DNA of 64,000 nucleotides from Acidimicrobiia bacterium (GTDB lineage Bacteria > Acidobacteriota > Vicinamibacteria > Vicinamibacterales > UBA2999). The notes under the pieces are model-generated. The model saw nothing but the letters and a program-made list of their open reading frames with translations. It was not told the origin of the DNA and ran no database searches. Position 1 is the first letter of the stretch, and every line of letters begins with the position of its first letter. The stretch spans positions 51,769-115,768 of the forward strand of contig VFZG01000010.1 of the NCBI GenBank assembly GCA_016871275.1. Direction: 5' to 3'. Of this stretch, positions 16,271 to 25,030 are shown in pieces. Position numbers and translations under genes: made by a program.

Positions 16271-17521
16271 ATGATGCCGGAGCGCTCTACGGAACTGGCT
16301 GTCCAGGCCGTCTCGGCGTCCCCGTCGCCTGCCGTTGCGCTCCCGCGCGGCCGCTCGATCGCGCTGCCGATCGAAGCACGCATCATCATCCTGGCGATCT
16401 GCTTTCGCCTCCTTGGCGCCACTGTCGGCTTCATTGCCAACGTCACCATTCCCGACTTCCAGGATCAGGGCTTCACCGTGATGGAACGGCCCAATCCGTT
16501 CTGGGATCGTTTCGCGCGCTGGGACTCCGGCCACTATCACGGCATCGCGTTGAAGGGGTATCAGTTCGTCGAGGGCGGGCGCAGCAACCTGGCGTTCTTC
16601 CCTGCCTATCCCCAGGCGATGGGAGTGGTCGGCCGCGCGCTGGGGGGGGGCCAGGAAGACTTCTACTTTGCCGGCATCCTGATCACCTGGCTGTCGTTCG
16701 CCATCGCCTTGCCGCTGCTCTACCGGCTGGCGCGCCTCGACTTGCCGCACGAGGCCGCCATGCGCGCCGCCGTGTATGCGGCGGTGTTTCCGAGCGCCTA
16801 CTTCTTCGGTGTCGTCTACAGCGAGGCGCTGTTCCTGCTGACGCTGGTGGGCGCGGCCATGGCGTTCAGGACCCGGCACTGGATGTGGGCCGCGCTCGCC
16901 GCTGCGGTGATGACGGCGACGCGCGTCAACGGCGTGATGTTTCTCCCGGCACTGGCGCTGATTGGCTGGGACGCGGTTGGCGCGTCGTGGCGCGATCGCC
17001 GTGCCGCCTTGCTCGCCGCAGCGGCCGGCCTCGTGGGCATCGGCAGCTACTCGGCGTTCGTCTACTCCATCAGCGGCAATCCTTTCGAGTGGTACGACAG
17101 CATCACTCGCTGGGGCTACCATCCTGGCGGAGACCCGCTGGCCGGTCTGTTCACGATCTACGGACAGCTCCTCACGCGGCCCTACCAGTTCATGGTTACC
17201 CAACCTATGGCGCCGTACGACACGCTCAATGCGCTCGCCGCCACCGCGGCGCTGGTATTGGTGCCATTCATCTGGCAACGCTTCGGACGCGGTTACGCGG
17301 CGATCGTCGTGATGGGATTGCTGCTGCCGCTGTCGTCGGGCCAGTACGAAGGGCTGGGACGGTACTGCGCGGTGTTGTTCCCGCTGCCCATACTGCTTGG
17401 CTCGCTCAAAGGCGAAACCCGGCACCTTGGACTGATGACGGGCTTCGTGCTGTTCTACGCGCTCGGCCTGGTACTGTTCGGCAACGTGTACTCAAAGGCG
17501 AAACCCTATACCTTGGACTGA
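16271..17521 (+). CDS. Multi-spanning mannosyltransferase-like membrane protein, 3' end disrupted
   Basis: A membrane protein of about 416 residues resembling PIG-V/GT-C-fold mannosyltransferases: a conserved loop after the first helix with RWDSGHYHGIALKGYQF (acidic catalytic-type Asp), then FFPAYPQAMG, about nine further hydrophobic segments, and FPSAYFFGVVYSEALFLL. It probably transfers sugar from a polyprenyl-phosphate donor. ATG 16271 is preferred to the TTG at 16229. An 86-bp tandem duplication (17406-17577) shifts the frame, so the protein ends NVYSKAKPYTLD instead of the NVYPLF encoded at 17572-17589. The missing tail is short and function may survive. Confidence 0.72.
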   Translation: MMPERSTELAVQAVSASPSPAVALPRGRSIALPIEARIIILAICFRLLGATVGFIANVTIPDFQDQGFTVMERPNPFWDRFARWDSGHYHGIALKGYQFVEGGRSNLAFFPAYPQAMGVVGRALGGGQEDFYFAGILITWLSFAIALPLLYRLARLDLPHEAAMRAAVYAAVFPSAYFFGVVYSEALFLLTLVGAAMAFRTRHWMWAALAAAVMTATRVNGVMFLPALALIGWDAVGASWRDRRAALLAAAAGLVGIGSYSAFVYSISGNPFEWYDSITRWGYHPGGDPLAGLFTIYGQLLTRPYQFMVTQPMAPYDTLNALAATAALVLVPFIWQRFGRGYAAIVVMGLLLPLSSGQYEGLGRYCAVLFPLPILLGSLKGETRHLGLMTGFVLFYALGLVLFGNVYSKAKPYTLD

Positions 17522-17577
17522 TGACGGGCTTCGTGCTGTTCTACGCGCTCGGCCTGGTGCTGTTCGGCAACGTGTAC
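17406..17577 (+). repeat. 86-bp tandem duplication at the 3' end of the mannosyltransferase gene
   Basis: Copy one is 17406-17491 and copy two 17492-17577, both starting TCAAAGGCGAAACCC. They differ at four positions (three near the start, one near the end). Because 86 is not a multiple of three, the second copy is read in another frame and ends in a stop at 17519-17521. Removing one copy restores an uninterrupted frame to 17589. Confidence 0.9.
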
Positions 17578-17631
17578 CCGCTCTTCTAATTCCTAGTCCC
17601 TCATTCCTGATTCCTAGTCCCTAATCCCTGC

Positions 17632-19677
17632 CTACACCCCGTACTTCTGCGCGTCCCACTGGAGGCCGAGCTCCGTTGGCGGCGCCATGTAACCCGCCAG
17701 CGCGGACGCAGCCACGACAGCAGGGGACGCGAGGTAGCCTTCGCCGCCAATGCCCATCCGGTTCTGCCAGTTGCGGTTGAACGACGTGATGGCGCGCTGA
17801 CCCTTCTGGAGCGCGTCACTACCCTGACCAAAACACGGACCGCACCACGATGCGCGGATCTGACCGCCGACGCCCCTGAACACGTCGGCGATTGACTCGC
17901 CTCCGAGGCGCGCGTCGGGTCGCTCGATCGACAGCTTCACGCCGCCCGACCCAGGGAACACGACCAGCTCTTTCTGCACCTGCGTCAGTCCCTTGCTGCG
18001 TGCCGCCAGGAATACCAGCGCGGCGGCGAGCAAGTCGTCGTAGCTGCCGTTGGTGCAGGAGCCGATCATCGCCTTGTCGAACTCAATCCGCTCGCGCGCC
18101 ACCTCGTCGGCCGGGAACGCATTGCCGGGACTGAACGGCTTGGCAATCATCGGCGCGACGTCTTTGAGATTGAACTCCTCGTCGATGTCGAACTTCGCCT
18201 CCGCGCCGCACCCGAACTGCGGATACGGAAGCTCCGTCACGCCCTTGTCGCGATACCACGCATACGTGATGTCATCCGGCGCGAAAATGCCATTGAGCGC
18301 CTCTGCTTCCGCCATCATGTTCGCGATGGTGTTGCGGAACGCGACTGGCAACTGCCGGTCCGCATCGACCAGCTCCACCGACATCCCCTGCGACTGCCTG
18401 GCGCCCCACCGCCGCAGCAACTCGAGCACGATGTCCTTGCCGGTCACCCACGGGCTGAGCGTGCCGCGAAACGTGACGCGGCGCTCCCTGGCCATCGTGA
18501 AGTAGATGTAGCCGGTCGACCAGCCGAAGCCGAGCGTGGTCGATCCCACGCCCATCCCGACCGCGCCGTAGGCGCCGTAGGCGCGGCTGTGCGAATCCGC
18601 TCCCGGAATGAACTGTCCGGGCAGCACCAGTCCCTGCTCGGGGAAGTAGAAGTGGAAAATGCCGTCGCCCGGCGTGGCGTAGTACGGCTTCTCAATGCCG
18701 TGGACTGCCGCGAACTGCCGCCCGATCGCCGTCTGCTTGTCGTCGTCTTTTTTTCCGGTGAAGACGAAGTGATCGTTCGCAACTGCGGCCTGGCGCGGGA
18801 AGATGGCGTTGCCGCCGGTGATCTGGTTGAAGGTGTGGATCGAAAACGGCGCGGTGCCGTCGGACGCCGGCAACAGATCGGCAGACACGCGCAGCGTGGC
18901 GCCGGGCACGACCTCCGCATCCTTGTCGACGCGGTGGGCCCAGACGATCTGCGCCGTGGTCGACATCGTTCGAGCACGCTCAGCGTTTGGGAACACGATG
19001 GTGGGCTTACGCTCGACTGAGGCGCGGAATTCGCGGCGGCCGACGGCGACAATGCCGCCGCTCTGACGGATCTCGTCTTCCTTCGCGCTGAGCGGAACGG
19101 GCGTGTAGGACTTTCCCTGCGTCACGTTGGCGATCTGGCGCGACGCCGGATCGAACGTGAACTCGTCGCCGTCGCGCGCATCGGCCACCGCGTCAGGGCT
19201 CTGCACGACGTGCAGGCCGAGGTTGAACGAGTTGCGGCGGAAGATGTCGCCCATGTTGCTCCCGCAGATGATCACCATCGCGAGCCCAACTTCTTCAGCG
19301 ATCGCCTTGAGGCCGGCCGGCGACATTTCTCTCGAGCTGCCAATGGCGAACCGATCGCCGGCAATCACGAACGTCTCGCCGCGATGCACGCGCGCGCGGA
19401 AGTCCGGCATCAGGTAGCGGAACGAGCCTGCCTTCCATCGCTCATCGAGTGTGTCGAGACTCTCCGACACGCAGTCTGCCGCCGGCGTGATCTGGTCCGT
19501 GTCGATCGCATCGAGCTTCCTGGAAGGGTTCCTGGGATCCCAGATGATCAGCGCCGTGCCGCGGATCAGCGCCGCCTGGCCTGAGCCAGATCGAAGACCG
19601 AGATCGGAATCACGGGGGCCGGGAAGAGTCTCAACGGTAACGCCGGGCTTCAAGATTGCGGGCTTTGCAACCTGCAT
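17632..19677 (-). CDS. Aconitase/3-isopropylmalate dehydratase-like enzyme with permuted domain order
   Basis: A 681-residue [4Fe-4S] hydro-lyase of the aconitase superfamily. The swivel domain normally found at the C-terminus, or as LeuD, comes first (residues about 40-170: DAIDTDQITPA, GDRFAIGSSRE, IFRRNSFNLGL). The large catalytic part follows: TFNQITGGNAIF, PGADSHSRAYGAYGAVG, and the cluster ligands GSCTNGSYDD and ASWCGPCFGQG, so all three cysteines are present. It therefore looks catalytically complete. Substrate could be isopropylmalate, homoaconitate or another hydroxy-diacid; no leuA or leuB is adjacent. The ATG at 19677 directly precedes MQVAKPAILKPG and no signal peptide is seen, so it is cytoplasmic. 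Confidence 0.82.
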   Translation of the reverse strand: MQVAKPAILKPGVTVETLPGPRDSDLGLRSGSGQAALIRGTALIIWDPRNPSRKLDAIDTDQITPAADCVSESLDTLDERWKAGSFRYLMPDFRARVHRGETFVIAGDRFAIGSSREMSPAGLKAIAEEVGLAMVIICGSNMGDIFRRNSFNLGLHVVQSPDAVADARDGDEFTFDPASRQIANVTQGKSYTPVPLSAKEDEIRQSGGIVAVGRREFRASVERKPTIVFPNAERARTMSTTAQIVWAHRVDKDAEVVPGATLRVSADLLPASDGTAPFSIHTFNQITGGNAIFPRQAAVANDHFVFTGKKDDDKQTAIGRQFAAVHGIEKPYYATPGDGIFHFYFPEQGLVLPGQFIPGADSHSRAYGAYGAVGMGVGSTTLGFGWSTGYIYFTMARERRVTFRGTLSPWVTGKDIVLELLRRWGARQSQGMSVELVDADRQLPVAFRNTIANMMAEAEALNGIFAPDDITYAWYRDKGVTELPYPQFGCGAEAKFDIDEEFNLKDVAPMIAKPFSPGNAFPADEVARERIEFDKAMIGSCTNGSYDDLLAAALVFLAARSKGLTQVQKELVVFPGSGGVKLSIERPDARLGGESIADVFRGVGGQIRASWCGPCFGQGSDALQKGQRAITSFNRNWQNRMGIGGEGYLASPAVVAASALAGYMAPPTELGLQWDAQKYGV

Positions 19678-19717
19678 CGCCCACGATCTTATCAGCCGCT
19701 GCGTTCCGCAATGATGG

Positions 19718-20605
19718 TTACTTGACCGTGACCCTGGCGTAGCCGTTGGTCCAGCAGCACTGGTTGCCGGCCGAGGTATCGGGACGGCCGAAGTTATCGA
19801 CCCGCACGCGCAACACGTAGCTACCCGCTTGCGTGAACGTCGCCATCGACGATGTCGAGCCTTCCAGCTCTTTCAGGCCCGACGTGACAGGGTCGAATGT
19901 CACGGGACCGGGTCCGGAGTGCTTGTACCACTTGATGTTGATTGCGGGACGCGCCGGGCCACGCGACTTGAACTGCACGCCGCCCTCCATCTCCGCGTCA
20001 CGCTGACTGTCGTCCTTGGCCCAGATCGTCAGCGGCAGCGGCACGCCGACCGTCGCCTGCATTGCCGCACTCTCGACGCCCATCGGGCCACGGCCCGTCA
20101 TCGTCGACGCCGTGAAGCCCACCAGCGGCGGAATGGATCCCATCGCCATCGGCCATCGCAGGCCGTAGGCGCCGGTTTTGGTTCTGCCGGGAACCTTGTG
20201 GGTCTGCCCGGCATGTCGCAGGGTCCACACCACATCGCCGGTGTATTTCGGCGGAATTATCACCGTAAACACGCCGCGCTCGCGATCGCGGCGCGAGCCG
20301 GTCGGTCCGCCGCCGGTAACCGGGGGAAACGACGTGGGTTGGCGGCCGTCGAACTCCTTCGGCTCAATGAAGTTGTTCGGGCCAAGAGGAATCTCGACGA
20401 CCTCGGTGGCATTGAGGTTCGAGTAGCCGAACGACAGCACCACGCTGCCGTCGGCGTTCTCGTAGAAGCCGTCGAAAAACGGCACGACGCGCTGGCCCTC
20501 GGGCGGTGTCGGCGCCAGCGGCCGCTGCTGAGGAAACTGATCGGCGGCGACACTGACTGCCGCCGCCACCAGGGCCACGCCAAGAACAAACGAACGGCCG
20601 CGCAC
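19718..20605 (-). CDS. Secreted beta-rich protein of unknown function, partner of the Cu monooxygenase
   Basis: About 295 residues with a signal peptide (FVLGVALVAAAVSVAAD). The body has alternating beta-strand-like segments (VVLSFGYSNLNATEVVEI, GVFTVIIPPKYTGDVVWTL) and an Ig/PKD-like C-terminal domain (GSYVLRVRVDN) ending with a CCW motif. I do not recognise a named family. The GTG at 20605 lies five bases after the stop of the haem-copper protein gene and gives a clean signal peptide; the frame is open further upstream but overlaps that gene. Tight spacing suggests the two products work together in the periplasm. Confidence 0.65.
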   Translation of the reverse strand: MRGRSFVLGVALVAAAVSVAADQFPQQRPLAPTPPEGQRVVPFFDGFYENADGSVVLSFGYSNLNATEVVEIPLGPNNFIEPKEFDGRQPTSFPPVTGGGPTGSRRDRERGVFTVIIPPKYTGDVVWTLRHAGQTHKVPGRTKTGAYGLRWPMAMGSIPPLVGFTASTMTGRGPMGVESAAMQATVGVPLPLTIWAKDDSQRDAEMEGGVQFKSRGPARPAINIKWYKHSGPGPVTFDPVTSGLKELEGSTSSMATFTQAGSYVLRVRVDNFGRPDTSAGNQCCWTNGYARVTVK

Positions 20606-20610
20606 GCCGC

Positions 20611-22002
20611 TTATTGCCGATCCCGCTGCGGGGCCACGTTGTTCGTGGTCGCCTTCTGCTTGGCTTCGCGCTCGGCCTTGAGGCGCTCGTAGCCGGCGTC
20701 GTCCAGGTGCGTGACGGCGATCCACGAGTGCGACATCTCGTCCGCGGTACGGCTGCCGGGGCCGACCCACTGATCGGGATCCGGATTGCCCTTGTTGTTC
20801 GCAGTGTTGTCGTAGTACCCGGTCATCACCAGCACGGCGCCCTTGGGCACCAAGGGCGCGTGGTCGTCGGCGTAGATGTGGCTGGTGTGCCAGTTGTTGG
20901 TCCAGTTGGAGATGGAGCTGACCATCTCCAGCTTGCCCGTTTCCGGATAGAAGATTTCGAGCGTCTTGCCGACCAGCCGGAAGTGGCCGTGCGGCTGGAA
21001 GCTGTCGATGCGCACGGGCGTCTTGAAGGTGTGGAAGCCCTGTGTCACGGTGGTGCCGTGCGGCGGAATCTCGAGATCGCCGCCCTTCATCGTCAGCAAG
21101 TACAGCTTCAGGTCCTGCTTGTACTTGGCCTGATGATCCTCGGGGTAGAGCCAGATGCCCATCTCGATGACATCGTTCTTCAGCTCTTCACCCGTCGGGT
21201 AGTAGTGCACGTCCCAGCGGACCAGCGCGTTGGCCGGCATGGTGCGGCAGCCATCCGGCGGCACAATCTCGCCGGCCTTGCCCAGCGCGTATTCCGACAC
21301 GCGTTCAGTCTCGACGTAGTTGCCCGTCTTCTCGTCAAACTCCACGAACTCGGTGTTGGCGTGATGCGCCGCGGCGCGGCCCTTGACGGTCGGCTTCACC
21401 GACACGGCCTTGATGCAGCGGTTCTTGTCGAGGCCGGTCGGCACGATTGGCCGCCACCACACGTCCTGCCCGCGCGCCGGCAGCGTAAACGGCTTGGTCT
21501 TGACGATGATGTCGGGCGGTCCGAACTGCTTTTCGAACGCCCACTCGTTGGGATTGTCGAAGGTCACTGGCGGCGGCATGTCAGCCGGGTTGCCCTGCGG
21601 GGCGCCGCTGTCGACCCACTTGGCGATGGTCTGGATCTCCTTCTCACTCAGTCGAAGGTCATCCTTCAAATGCTGGATGCCGACATTGCGGTCGTAGCGG
21701 TACGGCGGCATTTCGCCGGCCACCACTTTGCTGCGGATCGACCGCGCCCACGGACGCGTCTCGGCGTAGGTGACCAGCGACATCGGCCCGATCGAATTGG
21801 GCTGATGACACTGCTGGCAGCTGCGCTGGAAGATGGGCGCAACGTCCTTCGTGAACGTCACCGGGGCCGCTGCCGGGGCTTGCCCGCCCTGGGTCCCGTC
21901 GAAGGGCTCAGCCGACGGTTGGGCCATCGAAATGGCGACAAGAAGAGCGCTGGTAACGACGAGAACGCCGGCTTTGAACAGACGGACGCACGGCTGAGAC
22001 AT
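20611..22002 (-). CDS. c-type cytochrome fused to copper type II (PHM-like) monooxygenase domain
   Basis: A 463-residue periplasmic redox protein. After a signal peptide (about 1-28) and a repeat-derived insert EPFDGTQG (32-39) comes a cytochrome c domain with CQQCH (Cys62, Cys65, His66) and an axial-Met candidate in GEMPPYRYD. The second half resembles ascorbate-dependent copper monooxygenases, with an AAHHANTEF His pair, SFQPHGHFRLVGK, WHTSHIY and DEMSHSW as likely copper ligands. It may oxidise an organic substrate with electrons delivered by the haem. It is divergent from the M28 gene and followed by a secreted protein gene five bases on. Confidence 0.8.
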   Translation of the reverse strand: MSQPCVRLFKAGVLVVTSALLVAISMAQPSAEPFDGTQGGQAPAAAPVTFTKDVAPIFQRSCQQCHQPNSIGPMSLVTYAETRPWARSIRSKVVAGEMPPYRYDRNVGIQHLKDDLRLSEKEIQTIAKWVDSGAPQGNPADMPPPVTFDNPNEWAFEKQFGPPDIIVKTKPFTLPARGQDVWWRPIVPTGLDKNRCIKAVSVKPTVKGRAAAHHANTEFVEFDEKTGNYVETERVSEYALGKAGEIVPPDGCRTMPANALVRWDVHYYPTGEELKNDVIEMGIWLYPEDHQAKYKQDLKLYLLTMKGGDLEIPPHGTTVTQGFHTFKTPVRIDSFQPHGHFRLVGKTLEIFYPETGKLEMVSSISNWTNNWHTSHIYADDHAPLVPKGAVLVMTGYYDNTANNKGNPDPDQWVGPGSRTADEMSHSWIAVTHLDDAGYERLKAEREAKQKATTNNVAPQRDRQ

Positions 22003-22076
22003 CTAACACCTCTGACGCGGATTGTAAGCCAATCCGCCGGATGTGAACAGCCCTTCCCGAAGGATAGAATCCCGTC

Positions 22077-23660
22077 ATGAAACAGCGCCTGACATTCGTT
22101 TCCCTCATCGCCGTCATGACCGCGGCTTCTGTGCCGGCCGCCCAGGAACGGGTCGACAAGGACATCCAGTGGAAGATCCGGCGCGAGGCGACGGACAACT
22201 CCCAGATCATGCCGACGCTGCACGTCCTGACTGACGTGCACGGCCCGCGCTTGACGGGTTCCCCAAGCTTGAAGGCCGCGCAGGAGTGGGTCGTGCAGGA
22301 GACGACGCGCTGGGGGCTGCGCAATGCGAAGCTCGAGCCGTGGAACTTCGGCCATCCGGGATGGGCGAACGAGCGACTGTCCGTGCACGCGATTGCACCA
22401 TTCAAGGACGCGCTGGTCGCCGAGGCGCTGGCGTGGACGCCGGGCACCAACGGCGCAATCACCGCGCAGGTAGTGCAGCTGGTCATCCCGTCGGCGCCGA
22501 CCAAGGACGCGCTCGCCAAGTTCTTCGACGACCACCGCGCGAGGGTGAAGGGCAAGTTCGTGCTGGTTGGCCAGCCCGGCGTGGTGCCGGTCACGATTCT
22601 GCCGGCACCGAAGCGGCGCGACGACAACGACGTGCGCGCGCAGTACGACCCCGTCAGTCCGCAGCAGCCGAACTTCGGCGGCGGCGGCGGACCCGCCGCA
22701 CGTCCTGACCCCAACGTCGTCCCCGCTGGGCAGGTCGCCGAGCAGTTCGATCAGTTCCTGGTGGCCGCGGGCGCGGCCGGCCGCATCAACGACGCGGGCC
22801 GCGAGCATGGGCAGATTCGCGCGTTCAACAACCGCACGTTCGACGTCGCAAAGGCCGTGCCCACCGTGGTGATGCGCAACGAGGACTTCGGGCGCATCGC
22901 GCGGGTGCTCGCCGGCGGCACGCCCGTCGAGCTCGAGATGCACGTTGTCAATCGCACCTATCCCGAGGGCGCCACGTCCTACAACGTGGTCGCGGAGATT
23001 CCCGGCACCGACAAGGCGCAGGAAGTCGTCATGCTGGGAGGCCACATCGACTCGTGGCACGCGGCGACCGGCGCCACCGACAACGCCATCGGCTGCGCGA
23101 CGATGATGGAGGCGATCCGCATTCTGCAGGCGCTCGGCGTCAAGCCGCGGCGCACGATTCGGCTGGCGTTGTGGAGTGGAGAGGAACAGGGCTTGCTCGG
23201 CTCGCAGGCCTATGTGAAGGAACACTTCGGCATGGCGGAGAACCCGAAGCCGGGCCACGCCAACTTCGCCGGCTACTTCAACATCGACTCCGGCACCGGT
23301 CGGGCACGCGGCATGTCGGTGTTTGGTCCGACCGAGGCCGCGGCGATTTTGCGCGACGCGACCAGGCCGTTCGCCGACAACGGCTTCTTCGGCGCCAATG
23401 CCACCCAGAGCCGCCGGCGCGGCGGCAGCGATCACACCTCATTCAACGAGGCCGGATTGCCCGGCATTGGCGTGCAGCAGGACCCGATCGAGTACGGCTC
23501 CCACACCTGGCACACGAACCTGGATACGTATGAGCGCATCATCGAGCAGGATGCTCAGCAGTCGGCGATGGTGATCGCCGCCGCGGTGTATCACCTGGCC
23601 ATGCGCGATCAGCTGCTGCCGCGGCTGCCGAAGGACCGGATGCCGCCGCTGCCGAAGTAG
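22077..23660 (+). CDS. Secreted M28 zinc aminopeptidase
   Basis: An M28-family peptidase of 527 residues with a signal peptide at about 1-22. A PA-like insert precedes the catalytic domain. The co-catalytic zinc site is visible as [19 protein letters not shown] (His, Asp), [12 protein letters not shown] (the catalytic Glu pair), YFNIDSGTG (Asp) and [11 protein letters not shown] (His). The ATG at 22077 is preceded by AGGA and lies in a 74-base divergent gap from the cytochrome gene. It likely releases N-terminal amino acids from peptides outside the inner membrane. A Gly-rich spacer with [16 protein letters not shown] interrupts the region near 205. Confidence 0.9.
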   Translation: MKQRLTFVSLIAVMTAASVPAAQERVDKDIQWKIRREATDNSQIMPTLHVLTDVHGPRLTGSPSLKAAQEWVVQETTRWGLRNAKLEPWNFGHPGWANERLSVHAIAPFKDALVAEALAWTPGTNGAITAQVVQLVIPSAPTKDALAKFFDDHRARVKGKFVLVGQPGVVPVTILPAPKRRDDNDVRAQYDPVSPQQPNFGGGGGPAARPDPNVVPAGQVAEQFDQFLVAAGAAGRINDAGREHGQIRAFNNRTFDVAKAVPTVVMRNEDFGRIARVLAGGTPVELEMHVVNRTYPEGATSYNVVAEIPGTDKAQEVVMLGGHIDSWHAATGATDNAIGCATMMEAIRILQALGVKPRRTIRLALWSGEEQGLLGSQAYVKEHFGMAENPKPGHANFAGYFNIDSGTGRARGMSVFGPTEAAAILRDATRPFADNGFFGANATQSRRRGGSDHTSFNEAGLPGIGVQQDPIEYGSHTWHTNLDTYERIIEQDAQQSAMVIAAAVYHLAMRDQLLPRLPKDRMPPLPK

Positions 23661-23680
23661 GGATTAGGAATTAGGGATAA

Positions 23681-23703
23681 GGGATCAGGGAAAACCTGAT
23701 CCC
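23681..23703. terminator. Bidirectional hairpin between convergent genes
   Basis: GGGATCAGG (23681-23689) pairs perfectly with CCTGATCCC (23695-23703) around a GAAAA loop, in the 47-base gap between the convergent M28 and propeller genes. The T-tract is weak on both sides (TCATTCATTT on plus), so terminator function is inferred from position. The preceding bases are short GGATTAGG-type repeats like those at 17590-17631. Confidence 0.55.
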
Positions 23704-23707
23704 TCAT

Positions 23708-25030
23708 TCATTTACCAACGGCGTACAGGCGATCGTCGGCGCGCAGGAACACTCGACCGCCTCCTGCCGCCGGCGATGCCACGAAGTGGCCATCCAGCTG
23801 GTTGCGCGCGACGACCTCGAAAGTCCGGCCGGCCTTGATGACGATCGTCTCGCCACCTTCACTCACGAAGTAGATCTTCCCATTGCCCGCAATCGGCGAC
23901 GCGCTGAAGGTGCCGCCCACGCGCTCCTGCCACAGGCGCTGGCCATTGCTGGCATCGACCGCCGACAGGATGCCGTTGTCGGTGCTCATGTAGATCACGC
24001 CCTGGTAGTGCACGAGCGACGACACGTACGGTCCGCCGGTCGGCACGCGCCACGCCACGTGCGTGTTGGTGATGTCGCCGCGGCCGCCCAGACGAATCGC
24101 CATGTACGGGCTGCTGCGATAGCCACGGCTCAGGAACAACATGCCGTTGTCGACCATCGCCACCGGAATCGGGAATCGGTTCACTTCCGGATAGGTCCAC
24201 AACGACGTGCCGGTCGCCGGATCGAACGACTCGACGCCGCTGTTGGAGTTGACGATGAGTTCGGGGCCACCTGGACCCGGCACGACGACCGGTGAGCTGT
24301 ACGATTCCTGGCCGGCGGGCTTGTCGATCTTCCACTTCACCGCGCCGGTGCGCTTGTCGAGCGCGAGCAGGTACGACGCCGGCGAGTGGTAGCACAGCAG
24401 GATCAGCAGGTCCTGGTGGATTACCGGTGAGCTCGCGTGGCCCCAATTGATGTCGAAGGCGCCGTAGTCCTTGCCAAGGTGCTTCGACCACACCGGCTTG
24501 CCGCTGGTGTCGAGCGCGGCGATCTGACCGGTGCCGAACCACGCGTAGACGCGCTCGCCATCGGTCACCGGGCTGGCGCTGGCGAGGTTGTGCTTGTCAT
24601 GCACCGGCGGCAACTCGCCCTCAGGCGCGATCTCATGGATCCACAGCCGCTTGCCGGAGGCCCGGTCGAACGCTTCGACGATGAATGCGACACCATCGCG
24701 TGCAGGTCGGGCGAGCGTCGATTCGCCTGCGCTGCGCGGATCGCCGCCCTGTGTCAGCGTCGGGTGATTGCCGGCCCGCCTGCGCCCGTTGCCCGCCTGC
24801 GACGTCACGTAGACCCCTGAGCCAGACACAATCGGCGACGACACCCCGGCACCGGCCAGCGCCGCCTGCCACGCGACGTTGTCAGTCGGGCTCCAGGTGG
24901 ACGGCAATGGCGACAGCGAGGCGATCCCGGAGGACGCCGGGCCGCGCCAGTGCGGCCAATCGTCGGCGCCGAGCGTGACGCCCAGCGACCACAGCGCGCC
25001 AAGCAGCGCGATGTTATTTCTCCGGTTCAA
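23708..25030 (-). CDS. Secreted PQQ-type beta-propeller protein
   Basis: A 440-residue protein with a signal peptide at about 1-21 and a PQQ_2-like propeller. The characteristic opening DWPHWRGPASSGIA is seen, followed by repeated blades such as DRASGKRLWIHEI, DTSGKPVWSKHLGKD, DKRTGAVKWKID, DPATGTSLWTYPEV and DASNGQRLWQERVGG. The catalytic residues of true PQQ dehydrogenases are not evident, so a scaffold or non-enzymatic role is more likely. Its start overlaps the end of the upstream secreted-protein gene by 17 bases, indicating coupled translation. Confidence 0.85.
   Translation of the reverse strand: MNRRNNIALLGALWSLGVTLGADDWPHWRGPASSGIASLSPLPSTWSPTDNVAWQAALAGAGVSSPIVSGSGVYVTSQAGNGRRRAGNHPTLTQGGDPRSAGESTLARPARDGVAFIVEAFDRASGKRLWIHEIAPEGELPPVHDKHNLASASPVTDGERVYAWFGTGQIAALDTSGKPVWSKHLGKDYGAFDINWGHASSPVIHQDLLILLCYHSPASYLLALDKRTGAVKWKIDKPAGQESYSSPVVVPGPGGPELIVNSNSGVESFDPATGTSLWTYPEVNRFPIPVAMVDNGMLFLSRGYRSSPYMAIRLGGRGDITNTHVAWRVPTGGPYVSSLVHYQGVIYMSTDNGILSAVDASNGQRLWQERVGGTFSASPIAGNGKIYFVSEGGETIVIKAGRTFEVVARNQLDGHFVASPAAGGGRVFLRADDRLYAVGK

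Noticed and set aside
21858..23435. Minus-strand open frame of 525 codons opposite the M28 gene
   Set aside because: It covers a gene with a complete zinc-site set on the plus strand and shows no family features.
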